A stretch of DNA of 64,000 nucleotides from Acheta domesticus (GCA_031308135.1 JAHLJT010009436.1:144467216-144531215); one strand, 5' to 3'. Positions 35,401-48,825 are shown, counted from the stretch's first letter. Numbers and translations are program-made. Notes: generated by a model not told the origin, from the letters alone.

Positions 35401-36135
35401 GACAGGGACGGAGGCGGCGGGGACGGAGGCGGTGGGGACGGAGGCAGCGGGGTCGGAGGCGGCGGGGACGGAGGCGGCGGGGACGGAGGCGGCGGGGACG
35501 GAGGCGGCGGGGACGGAGGCGGCGGGGACGGAGGCGGCGGGGACGGAGGCGGCGGGGGCGGAGGCGGCGGGGGCGGAGGCGGCGGGGACGGAGGCGGCGG
35601 GGACGGAGGCGGCGGGGACGGAGGCGGCGGGGACGGAGGCGGCGGGGACGGAGGCGGCGGGGACGGAGGCGGCGGGGACGGAGGCGGCGGGGACGGAGGC
35701 GGCGGGGACGGAGGCGGCGGGGACGGAGGCGGCGGGGACGGAGGCGGCGGGGACGGAGGCGGCGGGGACGGAGGCGGCGGGGACGGAGGCGGCGGGGACG
35801 GAGGCGGCGGGGACGGAGGCGGCGGGGACGGAGGCGGCGGGGACGGAGGCGGCGGGGACGGAGGCGGCGGGGACGGAGGCGGCGGGGACGGAGGCGGCGG
35901 GGACGGAGGCGGCGGGGACGGAGGCGGCGGGGACGGAGGCGGCGGGGACGGAGGCGGCGGGGACGGAGGCGGCGGGGACGGAGGCGGCGGGGACGGAGGC
36001 GGCGGGGACGGAGGCGGCGGGGACGGAGGCGGCGGGGACGGAGGCGGCGGGGACGGAGGCGGCGGGGACGGAGGCGGCGGGGGCGGAGGCGGCGGGGGCG
36101 GAGGCGGCGGGGACGGAGGCGGCGGGGACGGAGGC
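35401..36135 (+). repeat. 15-bp minisatellite GGCGGGGACGGAGGC, 49 units
   Basis: 735 bp in strict 15-bp register. The first four units vary (GACAGG, GGTGGG and AGCGGGGTC forms) and the rest are near-identical. Two adjacent GGGGGCGG-type variants occur twice, at 35551-35580 and 36076-36105, exactly 35 units apart. Because 15 is a multiple of three and the unit has no stop in several frames, frames of 260-500 codons exist on both strands (Pro-Ala-Ala-Ser-Val and Arg-Leu-Arg-Pro-Arg type). I regard these as artefacts. Confidence 0.95.
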
Positions 36136-36168
36136 GGAGTTGCGCGCGCGGCAACCTCGCGAGCGGCT

Positions 36169-36222
36169 TACGCAGATCGGCGCGGCTATATACGCAGATC
36201 GGATCGGCGGTGCTATATACTC
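36169..36222 (+). repeat. Tandem duplication ending in TATATA
   Basis: CGCAGATCGGCGCGGCTATATA is followed directly by CGCAGATCGGATCGGCGGTGCTATATA, a 22-27-bp unit repeated twice, each with a TATA-like core. Confidence 0.7.
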
Positions 36223-36239
36223 GTAAGATATTAAGTTGG

Positions 36240-36760
36240 TTGAGCACGGGGAGAGACCAACAGGCGCGGTAGTACAAAATGTTGTGATAAATGGTCGGAA
36301 GAGGACAGGACAAACCTGATGATGCGAAGCGAAAAAATTGGGAGCACTCACGATTTGAAGGGTGGGGTTATGGGACGTGGGTGGAGTGAAGTGAGAGTAA
36401 GGCAGCGTGAAGAGAGATGTGGCTAGGGAGAGGGAGATAAAGAAGGGGAGAGAGAGGCGCGGTACGGCGAAAAAACGAGTGAAATAAAAAAGAAGAGAAA
36501 GACACAACACAAGACTGTGTTAGGACGTAAGCCGAGACGAAATGAGAATAGGAATGTGGTTGATATCAGACAAAGGGAGACGAGGCGGGTAAAGCGAAAT
36601 GATAAAGCGGTAACGAAACATATAACAGGACGCTGTCACAGGATTCTGGAGTGATTAGACGAAGAGGTGACTAGGCGCGGTGTGGTGAGATACAAGGAAG
36701 ATGTGATGAAAGGTGACAAACGACTCTGGATGATACGACAGAGCAGAGATGTGAAAGGAG
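36240..36760 (+). other. Purine-skewed tract
   Basis: About 500 bp with A and G dominating the plus strand (GAGAGG, AAAGAAGAG). Nothing else recognised. Confidence 0.5.
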
Positions 36761-36764
36761 TGTC

Positions 36765-36985
36765 CGCTTTTCATCTCGCGGAGGAGATGCCGGTCGGCGG
36801 GAGATGGAGTGGTGGTGGGAGTGCTGGGCCGGTGCGGGGATCAACGGTCGGGAGCGGAGCTTCCCAACGGTAGGGCGGCGGCCGCCGTTGCTTTTGCTCT
36901 CTGCGGCGGCGGAGAAATTGTCTGTATTTCTGGGCGTCTCGTCCACGGCAACGTCCGCGAACGCTTTGAAAGGGAGCGCATGCAA
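36765..36985. other. GC/CpG-rich islet
   Basis: Short CG-rich block. No gene. Confidence 0.45.
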
Positions 36986-38940
36986 AGAAAAGTCCCTTCC
37001 TTTTACTGCCACATGTGCCTAACATTCATCCGATGAGAACATCCTCTCATATCGTACGCTTGTGTTCCCACATTTCTTATTTACAAATAAGAACATACGT
37101 AATGCAAATTAAATAAAAAAAATGATGTAATGTAAATACTCGAAATAATGTTGTTATAGTTCTCCGGCTATCGTATTTTTACTGTAACAAATATTTTCAT
37201 TACTTTTTTCAGTGTTTCTTTCATTTTGAAACTTTCGCTATCAATCCACGCACCGTACTTTTTGAAAAGTAATATATGTACACGTTGATTTGATTGGAAT
37301 AATCTCCCAGAATCCCGAAACGGAATGTGTTACGATGGGCACGGAAAACCCTCAAGAGTTTCCTGAAACAGTCCCGGGAAGTTCCCAACACACCTTGTCG
37401 TCCCTTTCACAAACTACGACTTGTCCAGAGAAATAATAATCAGAGAGAGGTAGGGAAATTCACGTTCCAAGTAATATACCTGAAGAGAGAATTCTCTTCT
37501 TTGTCGCCGAGGCTGCTGACAGCAGCTTGCTCGAAAAAAAAAAATGAAATTCTTGTGACGCGTTACCTGCGCACGCGTCTTACAGGAAGCATAGTCGGCA
37601 ACCTGTTGCACCCGTACGCTCATGCGGAATTCAGCCACCGCGGAATTCAGCGTCGCTCTTGGAGATACTCCAAGCGACAGCGGGGTGTAGAGGCAAGATA
37701 CTACTCTATACGATATAAGCATTTGCAAACCAGTTATATGCCGCCTGGTGTTATTATGCTCTTGAAATATTTGCTTCTGCTTGTTTTAGTAGGCGATAGA
37801 CGATGTGATATGAATATTCTAATATTTTTGTTAGAGTGATACATATTATTAATAATGGTTATTTCTCTACTGTTACTAGATGGAAAACACTGGAAAATTC
37901 AGAAATAATAACGTAGATTTTTTAAAAATCAACATTTGATCGTAAATATAATGTTAGGAATGATCTCTTTCGTTTTCGTAGTACACTGCAAACGAAATTT
38001 GTCTCAATTTATAATAGTAAAAATCCTATGTAAGAAAGAAGTATATCTGTAAATAATATTAAATATATAAAATGTTTTTGAAATTTACGTTTTCATGATT
38101 TATGATCATTTATATTATATTTTGCTGTAACTCTCATGGTTATGACCAGAACGTAATGATTAAAAGGAAATAAAATAAGAATTCAATAAATAGAACAAAA
38201 TGAAAAAAAACAATAATAGGATATTTTTGGGCTTTATGCTCTGGAAAGGTTAATGATATCACGTCCGAAATGTTAGTAACATACGACCCGGCGTCTGGAC
38301 AGGCGAGCGCAATAACAATGATTTGTAATCACATCATTTTAATCATACAATCATTGAATGTTGACTGAAGTCCAAAATCAGTGACTTAGGTAGGAGCAGT
38401 ACTGATTCTGTGGCACTTTGGTCATCTATGAATAGTATATTTCGCTTCCCAGAATAGTCCCTGCTTAATAATTCATTATTGTGAACTTCATTTGGATAGC
38501 GATGGCCATTCGTGTTGAGAAGCCAGTCGGCAGCTCAGAGTGAGACTAGTAGGGCTAGTGATCCACCGGGAGATACTTGAAGGAAGGAAAACACAAAACT
38601 ACACATCGGTGCCGGATCTCACGTTTCAGCTGGGAAGGAACACCGCTTCTCCCGTGATGTAGTAGCACTACACCTCCCTTTTGGGACTAATTGCCTCTGC
38701 ATTTGTCGCGATCGGAATCTCTCCCTCTCTGGGTCTCTGTCTCTCACTGGCGTCCTTTCGAATGCAATCTAGGAAGTGGAGATGTGTTGTATCTGCAATT
38801 TCGTTAGCTTGAGTTAGCGCTACCTAAAACGCAGACTCTGCCCCTGGCTCAAAAGAACAATGAATATACTCACGCCACCCACGAAAAGCAACAAAACCTT
38901 TATGGAGTATCTGTAGATTACGCGCGAGTGGCGGCAACGC
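36986..38940. other. AT-rich intergenic
   Basis: A 170-codon frame (37327-37839) has no domain and no supporting features. A small hairpin GTCGCTC-TTGGAG-ATA-CTCCAAGCGAC lies at 37652-37678. Nothing firm. Confidence 0.4.
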
Positions 38941-38949
38941 CGTTAAAAC

Positions 38950-39250
38950 CATGTAACCATACCCTGCGAGACCATCGCACTCCCCCCCTCCGTTGGCCAC
39001 TCTCCCGCTGGGTCCGCTGCAGGCCGTGAATGCGCGTTCGCAGCCCCTGGAGCCTCGCAGCTCTCCCAGCGCGCGCAGCCGTCGCGGCGCGGGGAAGGCG
39101 TGCGATTCCGCGCCCTCTCGCCCAATCGATCACTGTCCCGGGGGGGAGGGGAGAGGGGGAGGGGCTGGTCTGGGAGAGGGAACGGGTTGCACGGGAGCGC
39201 GCCTTGACCGACCCCACGCCGCCACCTCGTCGTTCTTTCCTTCGCCGTTT
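38950..39250. other. GC/CpG-rich islet
   Basis: CG-dense 300 bp with a G-run GGGGGGGAGGGG near 39140. Compositional frames. Confidence 0.5.
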
Positions 39251-39287
39251 TCTCACGCCACGCCGCTCCAGTCGAAAAAGCGTCTCT

Positions 39288-39385
39288 TAATTTTTGTACG
39301 AGAGAAAGTGTAAGAATAAGGTTGGAAGAAGGCGGAGCTGCTTCCCTTTATTTTTGTGAGAAAGAAAGTGTAAGAATAAGGGTAT
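39288..39385 (+). repeat. Near-tandem direct repeat
   Basis: GAGAAAGTGTAAGAATAAGG occurs at about 39301 and again, as GAAAGAAAGTGTAAGAATAAGG, at about 39360, each after a TTTTTGT motif. Confidence 0.7.
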
Positions 39386-42060
39386 AAGAACGTACTTTGC
39401 ACAAAAGACTAGTGCATTATATTTTGCCACGTCGCAGTTATCGTCCATTTTACATCACAGTTTCAAATTATACTTCCTCAAGCATTTCGAATATTCACGC
39501 CATTCTGCGATATATTTCTATTAAAACCACCCTTGCCTCAAAATATGATTGAAAAGGGAAAGCAAATTGGGCTAATATTTTTTTGATATTCCAACTTTTT
39601 GGTTTGTTTTAAATAATGTTTACTGTACGCTAAAGTACCTCAAAAACCCCTTCACACCTCTTTTATTCTCGTTCCTCTTGCCTCCTTTTCCGTCTCTCAT
39701 TTCCTTCTCTAGTTTCAAGAGTCGCGTCACCCGTTTGTCCCCTTCCCGCCACCTGTCTGCCGTTCTCCTCCATCGGCGACTGCGCAGCTCTCGGCCTGGC
39801 ACGCCTCTGAGTCGGGAGGCGCGTAAAACTGCAATGTTGTTCACCTTCTGGGAAACTCTGGAGACGTTCCCCTGTCGTCCCGCCTCGTTCCTCCACTGCA
39901 CGAGGACCGCGCAATGTACGCCGAAGAGGTTCCTTTCTCAATTCTCCCGACCGACTGAGTTAGCGATCCGTGACCGACTTCTCCTTCCTCATCCTCATCC
40001 TTATCCCTCCTCTCCACTCACTCAGCTACTCACTTAGTCACTTACTCATCACTCAGCCACTCCTCATTCAGTCAGTTACTCTCGCTCTTTCTCTCTCACA
40101 CACACACACACAGTCGCTCACCCCTCACCCTCACACACACACATATACACAGTCGCTCACCCCTCACCCACACACACCACTTGCACTACACTGTCACATA
40201 GGTTAGGAAATCAGACAAGACCTTAGACCTGAATAGTTAATTTACGTAGCGGTCATGGAGTGTTTATATTAGAAAAGTAAGTGATCAACTCGTAGCAACA
40301 TACATATCAAAAGTCATGACCTACAATTCACACAAACGGTTCATATTTGCTTCATAAATTAACTCATTAACCATAAAAATGAGCATGTAATTATTGAACT
40401 TATATAATTTTTTAAACATCAGAGGTTTGAATGAAAGACGGAGTTTTCCCAGTTTTATGTGCTCACCTTAGTAATTCAAGAAAATAAGAAAAGGCTATTT
40501 TTGAAAAAAAAATCATGGGGCTTTATGTTGAGACTCCTCCCCCCTCAAAAAAAGAGATCCGTTGCAAATCCGTAGGGTCACAAATTTTACCAGATCAACC
40601 AACGAAACTCCATTTGGGAGAAAATGCTTAGTACGATTATGGCTTTAATGTTCACAAACGGACGGACACTGTCAGACGAACGAGGACATGGACGATATTT
40701 TGAAAACAGATGGGTAGGTATTTCCCAAAATATACATTTTTCGACAAAATTTTAACATCGATTTATTTGCAGCATTTCGTAACTTTTTCTGCACTATGCA
40801 TGAAAAGGAAAAATCTCGGAATGTAATATCTCCGTTCCGCGTTTCCGGTTCTCTGGCCGTCATAACGACCTGCGGTTTATTGGAAACTGCGCTGGCGAGG
40901 GCAAGCGTTAAGCGAGAGAACTGCGACGAGGGCGAGACGACTATGTGGATAGACTGGGACGTTGCGAGACGGAATAGGATGGAATAAAATAATAAGGAAT
41001 TGTTAGGACGAGCCGAGAAAAATTAGAAGAAATGAAATGGAATACATAGGAACTGAACTTGCTTAAATTGCACAGATAAAATACAGGTACATTATTTCAC
41101 AATTCTTTGCCAGATGACATTAAACGATTAAAATCAAAACAAAAGTTTAAGTAAAAGAAAAATCTTTTCTGCTGCATAACTGTTTCTATACAGTTGGTGA
41201 CTGTACTGAGCATCAAAACTGAAATTAATATTAATTTTAACAATGATATTTAATGTATTATTTACCATTTGGACTGTATAATTCTAAACATCTTGTTACA
41301 ACTATTGTACCGCAGCTTCTGGGTCAATGACCTGTATCTCGATCAGATTTTTCGTCCAGTTTTCCTGATCCCTGGAGCAAATGCTGAGACGGTTCCATGT
41401 TTTGCTTCTGAACATAAATGTAACATCATTATCTGCGCACGTCTTCTAGAGTTCAGTGGGAAACAGTTACTCAAATTATCGTTCTCCATATTGTGGCAGA
41501 AATATATTCCTTCTCGAAGGAAATGATTGAGGATAAGAACTCCAATTTATAGCTGATTTGCCTTTGAAAATAGATTTTATTACATTGGTGGTGGTCATTG
41601 ACACTTTGTGGCTAGTGGTGTCATGGACACTTTTTTCTCGCTATCGATTAGTATGCCTTCATAGAGTGCAACTCAAAAATAACGGAACGTCAATATAATC
41701 GTTTCAGTTATGTCGAGAAGCTCAACTATTGGGTACGTTAATCCATGAGGTATCTTGCAATTAATTAACGTGCATCTATATTAAAGATACAATGAAAATA
41801 TATTTTAAGAAGAAGACAACACCTTATTTTTAAACAAATTTTTGCTCAGTTGCAGTATTTTCGTAGTGTTCGTCGCAAAAATAAACTGTCGACTACATTC
41901 TGAGTTGAAGTGGAAACAAAGTTCATTGCTTCAGTAATTAAATACGGTATCAACCTCGTTGCAGGGATAGATTCCAGGCCCGGGAGAATTTTTTAATGAA
42001 GTCTGAGGACTCTGCAGGGATGGCCCAGGGGCGAGAGGACAGGACGTGGCAGACCGACGG
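39386..42060. other. Intergenic with CA-rich patch
   Basis: 40090-40185 holds two copies of a CA-microsatellite plus CAGTCGCTCACCCCTCACC. The rest is AT-rich with nothing recognised. Confidence 0.5.
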
Positions 42061-42109
42061 GAGTGGTGAACCGAGTGGTCCGAAATGGAACGATATGAAG
42101 CGGAACTAA

Positions 42110-42365
42110 GACTTGGCTTGGTTTGGATTGGCTTATCTTGGCTTGACGGCGTGGCGTGGCTTTGCGTGGCGAGGCGTGGCTTCGCGTGGCATGGCGTGGC
42201 TTCGCGTGGCGCGGCGTGGCGTGGCTTCGCGTGGCGTGGCGTGGCGTGGCTTTGCGTGACTTGGCGTGGCGAGGCGAGGCGTGACGTGGCGTGACGGGGC
42301 TTGCATTTGCTTGGCTTGCCTTGGCTTGGCGTGGCGTGGCATGGCCTGGCTTGACTTGTCCTAGC
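42110..42365 (+). repeat. Degenerate GTGGC/TTGGC pentamer array
   Basis: GCGTGGCTTCGCGTGGC-type sequence with an approximate 5-bp period over 250 bp. Its frames read as His-Ala-Lys-Pro-Arg repeats on the minus strand and are not genes. Confidence 0.8.
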
Positions 42366-42560
42366 TTTGGGTAGCTGATAGTGGCGTGGAGGAGCGGGAG
42401 GTGGGCGAGGGACGGCTGGGAGATGGGCGTGGCGGGGTGGACGTGCGACCGGGGTGGACTCGGGGCTGGAGGGAGGGGGCGCCGGGTGCGTTGTGCAGGT
42501 AGCGCGGGGGCGGGGCAGAGGCGTCGAGGGCAGTCGTTGCTGTTGAAGGGAGAAATGCTT
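42366..42560. other. GC-rich flank of the pentamer array
   Basis: G-rich on the plus strand. No gene. Confidence 0.45.
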
Positions 42561-43730
42561 GTGCGTGGAGAAGTGGCAGTGAAGCGAAAGCTTCCAGAAG
42601 AGGCAGCGAAGGGATGGGAAGGACAGTGTAGGGGTGGGTATGGTGGCCACTGTACAATGTCTTTTTTAAATACTCAATTTCTGTGTGTATTGCAACCTCT
42701 CCATAGTTGGTGATAATGCCAAAGGTCAAATATGTTTTGAAAATTGTTTGAATTTGAAAATGGTTCTCATTTTCCTCAGCAACGAATAATGTGTGGGCAT
42801 GTTTCTCTTGCCGTAACATTCTTGCTCCAAGGTTGCTGTCGCTTACAATATTACCGTTATCAACGTAGTGAATGGAAAGATGTGGGGGGGGAGGCAGTGA
42901 GAATGTATTCCTGATGGAAAAGGGTGGCCAATCGCGAAATCTATGACATTATACTCTCGTGCAAGGATTGGTCTTTGCTTAGTTTTTCTCGCGCCCTACG
43001 GCTAAAGCACCCTCGTGTATGAATGCTTTTTTATTGTTATTTAAGTACATATTACTGCAAGCGGCAGTATTGCATGGATTGCCGATAAGAGATGTGGTAC
43101 CTCTTCGTTTTCCCCTATCCACCTCTTCATCTTACAGAAGAAAAGAAATATCAATAGTCAGATATTCTATTAATATTAATTACATGATTTAACTATTTCA
43201 CTACATTATAATTTCGTTATAAATCTATATTATCAAATTTGTGTCGTTCGATGTATTTCCATATTGCCAACGTCACGTCATTTTTAATAATTATTATCTT
43301 TATAATTCCATTTATAATGAAATTGTAATGCCATACATCCGAAATATTGAGGAAACATTTTATTGTTAATAATTTTACGGATAAATGTATCTATGGGGAG
43401 TGGGCAAGCTGTTAAGTCCATCCTTCCTACTTTTTACGGCACGATTTTTCGAGTTTGCACAGTTGTGTAAAATCAGGATTTGGTAATAAGTCGATGCCAT
43501 TTTGTAAAATGTACTACAACGTCTCACCATTGCAGAACCGATGCAATTACTTTCGTCAGTAAGGATATGAGTTAGGTCGTGCCCTGGAAAGTAGGGAAAT
43601 TTGACTTGCCCACTTATTCATTGCGCATATGGATATATAATTGAGGAGCAAATGAATAAGTTTCAACACAGCCCTCGCGCGTTGCGAAATAACTCTCCCC
43701 GCCCGTAATAATAAGCATAAGGCGGAATCG
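42561..43730. other. AT-rich intergenic
   Basis: Nothing recognised. Confidence 0.45.
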
Positions 43731-43734
43731 TGTT

Positions 43735-44085
43735 GACGAGGGCCCCTGGACGGGGTGCGTGGGACGGCCACCGTCCAGACGAACCCCCGCCGCCGCCCGC
43801 ACCCCGCTCCGCCGGCGTCTGCCCGCGCCCGCGTCACAGCCGCCGCCGCCCCAGAGCTGCGGCCAAAACAATCCGGCCCCATTTGCGTCACTTGCGGCGC
43901 GGTTCGCGCTTACCGCGTGTGTGGGTGACAGCGAAAAAATTTCGCTCTCCATTTATCCGGCGCGTTTTAAGCAGAGGTGCGGGTGGAGGAGGACGCGGCG
44001 GCAGACGGAGGAGCAGGAGGAGGTGACGGCGACGCGTACGTCGGGGAAGGGGTGGCGACGGCGACGACGGCCGAGCTAGGGCTGG
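43735..44085. other. GC/CpG-rich islet
   Basis: CG-dense 350 bp with (CCG)n-like runs. Compositional frames only. Confidence 0.55.
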
Positions 44086-44780
44086 CTTCGTCCATTGTCT
44101 CTGCGCCCACTGAGATCTTCTTTTAAACCGTCCTAGTGTATCGAAGCGGAACTGGTTGGTAGTGCACTCAGCAACGTGTGTCGTTTGCAAGAGGTCTTCT
44201 CATTCATACTTCTGTTTTTGTAATTAGTATTCTTTACAAACTATTGTGATAAAATTATTGGAGGATTTCGATTGCGGTAAATACGAATTTAATAGGGTAG
44301 TCGTTTACCCTACGTGACGTACACTGAGCGCACGAAGGTCGGGAAATCAGGATAGTGGATGTACGATGGGCTTTGATGTTTTCAATTCCGAATGTAATGT
44401 GAGAGTCACATGAAAATACCTCATTATTCAGTAATAAAGACGTTCGTTGCTCGTACAACAGGCACTCTCAAAAATACTTGCTTAATCTTAGTTTAAAAGA
44501 GTTCAAATACACATATAAACCCTTGGATATTGAAATTCAGTTTTAATGCAACTTATGATATGATGTATTGAATAAACTATATGTCGTACAGGAAGGATTT
44601 AGAATTATCTAATTGTAGTGGTATCTTAGTGGTAAGGTAGTATGATACTTCTGAAGAAATATGTCAATATGAATGTTCTGGATGCTCTGCATTTCGGAGA
44701 AAGCAATTTACTCGATACGATTGTAAGTGGCACAAAAATAATATACATTATTTTCTTCTGCATGGAAAGTTTTTTTTATA
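44086..44780. other. AT-rich intergenic
   Basis: Nothing recognised. Confidence 0.45.
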
Positions 44781-45065
44781 CAGACGAACCTACTCTATTC
44801 GAGGTTTAAGTATTCGGAAATTCATTTATCCGGAGTCCGTCTCATGTTGAAAAAACAAAAAAGCAAACAAAGAAAAATCTTCTATTCCCAAAAAATAATA
44901 CCGTCATGTGCACCAAATTTGTATCTATTTCTCAATATTGTATGTTATAATATATGCTATTTTTTCGTGTTACTTCTTTATTAACGTTTTAATCAGCACA
45001 TTCAAACCAATAAAAATTTGTTTGACTATCCGGGATGTTCTTCTCTCCGTGGACCCTCTTTCTAT
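44781..45065 (+). mobile_element. Possible pogo/Tigger-like DNA transposon relic
   Basis: ATTCGAGGTTTAAGTATTCG followed by TTTATCCGGAGTCCG near the left end, and GACTATCCGGGATGTTC near the right, resemble the TTATCCGGA-rich termini of pogo-group elements. It is decayed, with no clear inverted ends or transposase. Confidence 0.3.
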
Positions 45066-45359
45066 GTCATTGCTGTAAATTATGGAGGTTAAATATTCAG
45101 TTCAAATAACATTTCGAAATGTGCATTCAATTCACGAAGTGAATAAGACACTGAATTAAATTATATGACTTGAATTACGCATATTTAATATTCTGTTCTT
45201 AATGGTGCAGCTCTTCTTCCCCTGAGTGATTTGGTGTGGCATTAAGTTACCCACGTCCGGAAATGGTTACCGAAAGACCCTACGCACGTACCTGTGCTCT
45301 AATGGAACCTGAAACAGCGACTGTTCCAAATTTCAACCATTATCCTGGTCAACACACCT

Positions 45360-45860
45360 GTCGCACGTGCTAATTACCGCAACGCAAAAAGATTTAATGC
45401 TTCTCCGCCCTGGATCTGCGCGCTCCATTAAGCGGGGTCGGGAAGCGCCATCTACCCCGCGCCGCGGAGCTTTGTTCGATGACCGCGCCCGCTCCCGCTC
45501 CCGCGCCCGCTCCCGGGCCGGGTGCCCACCGCTCCGCCCTGTGGCACGGTCTGACTCGCGGGCGGTAAATTAAAGAACATGTCTCTTTTAAAAAAATTCC
45601 CGCTGCCGAAAGCAATTAAAATTGCGACACAGAACCGACTCCCCATTGAGAGCGGTCGCGTAATTAAATTGCTCGCATTCTTTTTGACGTCGGCCACTCG
45701 GGGCGATGGCGCCGCCGCCGCCGCCGCCGGCGGCGGGCAGCAGGCGATAGCGATGGGCGATGGGCGATGGGTGACGTCGGGATGCCGTGAGTGGTGGCGC
45801 TAGGTGATGATGGCGATGCACTCTGGGCAATGCGATCGGTGGTTTCAGGAGTAGGGTTGG
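45360..45860. other. GC/CpG-rich islet with two TAATTA cores
   Basis: TAATTA at 45371-45376 and 45661-45666 embedded in CG-rich DNA, GACGTC at about 45687 and 45774, and a (CCG)n run near 45710. This is regulatory-looking composition. The GATGGGCGATGGGCGATGGG repeat at 45750 is a short tandem. Confidence 0.5.
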
Positions 45861-46890
45861 CTGAGCGAATCTTAAGCGGGAAAGTCGTTTGTTCCGAAAT
45901 TTACATTTTATCTTGTAATGCTGACTGTTTTTGTTACAGGTGTGGTAAGATTTCACTGCTTTACGTTTCATATCATGGTGATGTGCCACTCGCGTCCTTA
46001 AGCCTCTTTCAAGCCGATCGTTTGACACTGCGTAACCCGTTGTGAAACACCTTCAGTCTACACGTTGTGTTTTTATGATAATGGGTCAGCATTCCTCATG
46101 AGTTGTCTGGAGAATAAATGTAACTAATATTGTGAGTTAGGAAATAATAGGAACTAGGAATAATAGGGACTAATATTGTTGAGAGTGCAACCATTAAGTT
46201 ATAGAATCGTCTGTCCTTTTCATCACTGTCCATTTTGATCACGACATGTAGGACATGCTAGGTAATATAATATACGTAAGTAAAATAAGGGGAGTTTTAG
46301 GACGTGCAGTCAATGTAAAATATAATGAATTATTGCTAATAGTTTTATCTGCTTATTAAAACTTCCTGGGGTCTTGAAGCACTATTGTACTTATCATAGG
46401 TAGATGTGATGCAGAAGAAAGTTTGGTACAAGCAAAGCGGAAGCCTAAGTTCCAACTGGAACCTGAAATGCCTGAAGAAATGGAAAATATATTTCATGGA
46501 ACCTTCTGATGCTCCGAACCCGTGTAAAAAAGCCAAACCTTCTGTGGTTTTCAGTTTCAGTAAATATAAAGATCATCGCCTGGATTATTATCGGGAATAT
46601 GGTTCGTTGCAAAGTAGTAATTGTTAGAGAAGTGAGATTACAATCGACGTACACGTAGGCATTTATAGCCATCAACTTGTTTACTTAGTAAAGCAAAGCA
46701 ATTATATAACTATTTATAAAACTTATCCTCATGTTGATTTTAACAACTTATTTCCGGGCTTTCAAACAAGTTTTTTAAGGGACGTACCACCGATTCTTAG
46801 TGTACTCTGTTTCACTTTTGTGATATCGCTGCAAAGACTTTTAAGAGATCAGAAGCCTCGGAAAATTGTTGCCATGAACCTTTATAAAGG
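45861..46890. other. AT-rich intergenic
   Basis: Nothing recognised. Confidence 0.45.
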
Positions 46891-46894
46891 TAAC

Positions 46895-47370
46895 TAGGAA
46901 AACGCGGCAGACGTTGTTCTGCCCTTCATCTCCCTCTTTCCCTTCCCATCTCCCTTTCTCACTGTCTCTCCCTCCTTCCCTCACCCTGTCCCTGTCTGTC
47001 TCTGTCTTCGCCGCTCCCTGTCCCTCTCATTCACATTTACTTGCAGATTCTGCACGTCTCTGAGCAGCTGAGGTAATATCGGGAAGCGCCGGACCAGCAA
47101 AAATGTAATAGAATGTTCGAGAAGAGATTATTCTGTAGATTACGGTGTAAGAAACGTTGCCACAAAATTTTAGTTTTTAAGGCCCTAGAACGCCTCGTTT
47201 AGGAGATATAGATTCAAAAGACTGCCGAGTGTGTTGCGGGTTGCATTTGACGTGAATATTTAGTTTTGTTCTACAGCGCCATGTAGTGGAGTTACAACAG
47301 AATTAACAGCACATAAACGTTGTAGGTGAAAAAAAGCCAACTTTCATGGAGATATGTACTGATATTATTG
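46895..47370 (-). mobile_element. RTE-like non-LTR retroposon 3' end, copy B
   Basis: Reverse complement of copy A at 7060-7630. It shares the CATGGCGCTGTAG block, the AGACGTGCAGAATCTGCA stretch, the GAGA tract and GGGCAGAACAACGTCTGCC. Its 3' end is at the left. No coding capacity. It differs from copy A by many substitutions and indels, so it is an older, independent insertion. Confidence 0.6.
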
Positions 47371-48825
47371 AGCTATTCGTTGTGAAAATGGATTAGAAAT
47401 TCTACAATTAATATTCATTATTTCTAAACCAGTATATACTTTTATAGAAATTGCCCAAAATTCAAGAGTTACCATTCATTATTTTTACTAACGTAAATTT
47501 CTTTCTCGTGTGTTGCAGGTAAGCAGTCCTAAGAGTTTTGATGCAGAACAGCACCATGTTCTATCACAGGTGCTGTTGCATACTTGATATGGTCAGATTA
47601 TGGATGTGAGTGTTAACTTTTCATTTTACTGTCCGGTGTGGTTAGTTATTTGTTAGTATTGACTTTCCTATGTGCATTTCAATTTGGCAAATTTGCACAA
47701 TAGGTAATGACGATAGAAAGACGAGAATTGCTCGTACTCTGCCCTCGTGTCAATATTAACGCCACATTTACACTCTATTTTAGCGTAACTTTTGCATGCG
47801 TAGAAAAAAGAAAGGTACCATGCTTTTATTTTGTTGCGTTGACGTTCCATATGGCAATGTGTAGCTTGTTGAACGTATATTGCTTATGATTTGTGCTTGC
47901 AATCTCGATAGCAATACTCCGTAGAGTTGTGAATAGAGTCTGATGCCTTTTCAGAGGAATTCTCTGAAGGTATCTGAAGTATAACATGAGCTACCGACAC
48001 CAAACCAACTACTATCATTATCATCATTAGCCTTTCCAGTAATTCTATGAATAAGGGCTTCCTAAAAGAGAATTAGGGACAATTTACAAGCATAAAAACT
48101 AAACAAAACTAATGTGCAAATACAATTTGTTACTTTTGTCCTTGACATAGCCAAAATAAAGCAAACCAATCTCAAAGTAAATTATAGTAGAATTTGTATT
48201 AACACGACTTTTCTAGGTATGTGAGAGAAAAATAAAATGTACTTGATGTACTCAAATACAATACAGATCATATAGTACTAATTACGTTATTAATTTATCT
48301 GTTCAATTGTGTGAATTGTAGCAATTTCGTGAACGAAAAAATTTACTTTTTCGGAAATATTAATAAATATTTACGTATTTATAAACATAAGTATTGTACA
48401 TTCCTTTTTTATTATTTGTATAAAATATATTCTTTAGCGCTTCATAATAATATTCAACGCAATTGAAATCTAATCAAATTCTATTACATTGTAAAAAGGT
48501 GTAATCGCTAGTACCTGATTGCCTTCATATCCCAATTAATTTAATTCAGAAAAGAAACCTTGAATAATATTCTAAGGGTATGAAGTTCATCGGTTATTTT
48601 CTCTTTTAGAATTTGCAATGACGTGTAACACACAAAATAATTCAGTTCTTAGAACATGCTAGACTCCGAAGCTGTAGAATAATAGAACAAATTATGTGCT
48701 GTAACCCAGGCGAACCAGGCTTGAAGAGCGCAAGGATAAAACGAGAAATATTCTAAGAAAGTGTAATTCCGCCTCATGCTGGCAATAGAGCTATCAACGA
48801 TTCATTGCTGACGTAATAATGGTTC
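47371..48825. other. AT-rich intergenic
   Basis: Nothing recognised. Confidence 0.45.

Noticed and set aside
35020..36510. 496-residue minus-strand and 311-residue plus-strand frames
   Set aside because: They are translations of the 15-bp minisatellite; any stop-free unit of length divisible by three gives them, on both strands.
37327..37839. 170-residue frame
   Set aside because: No recognisable domain, no good ATG context and no exon borders. It spans ordinary intergenic DNA.
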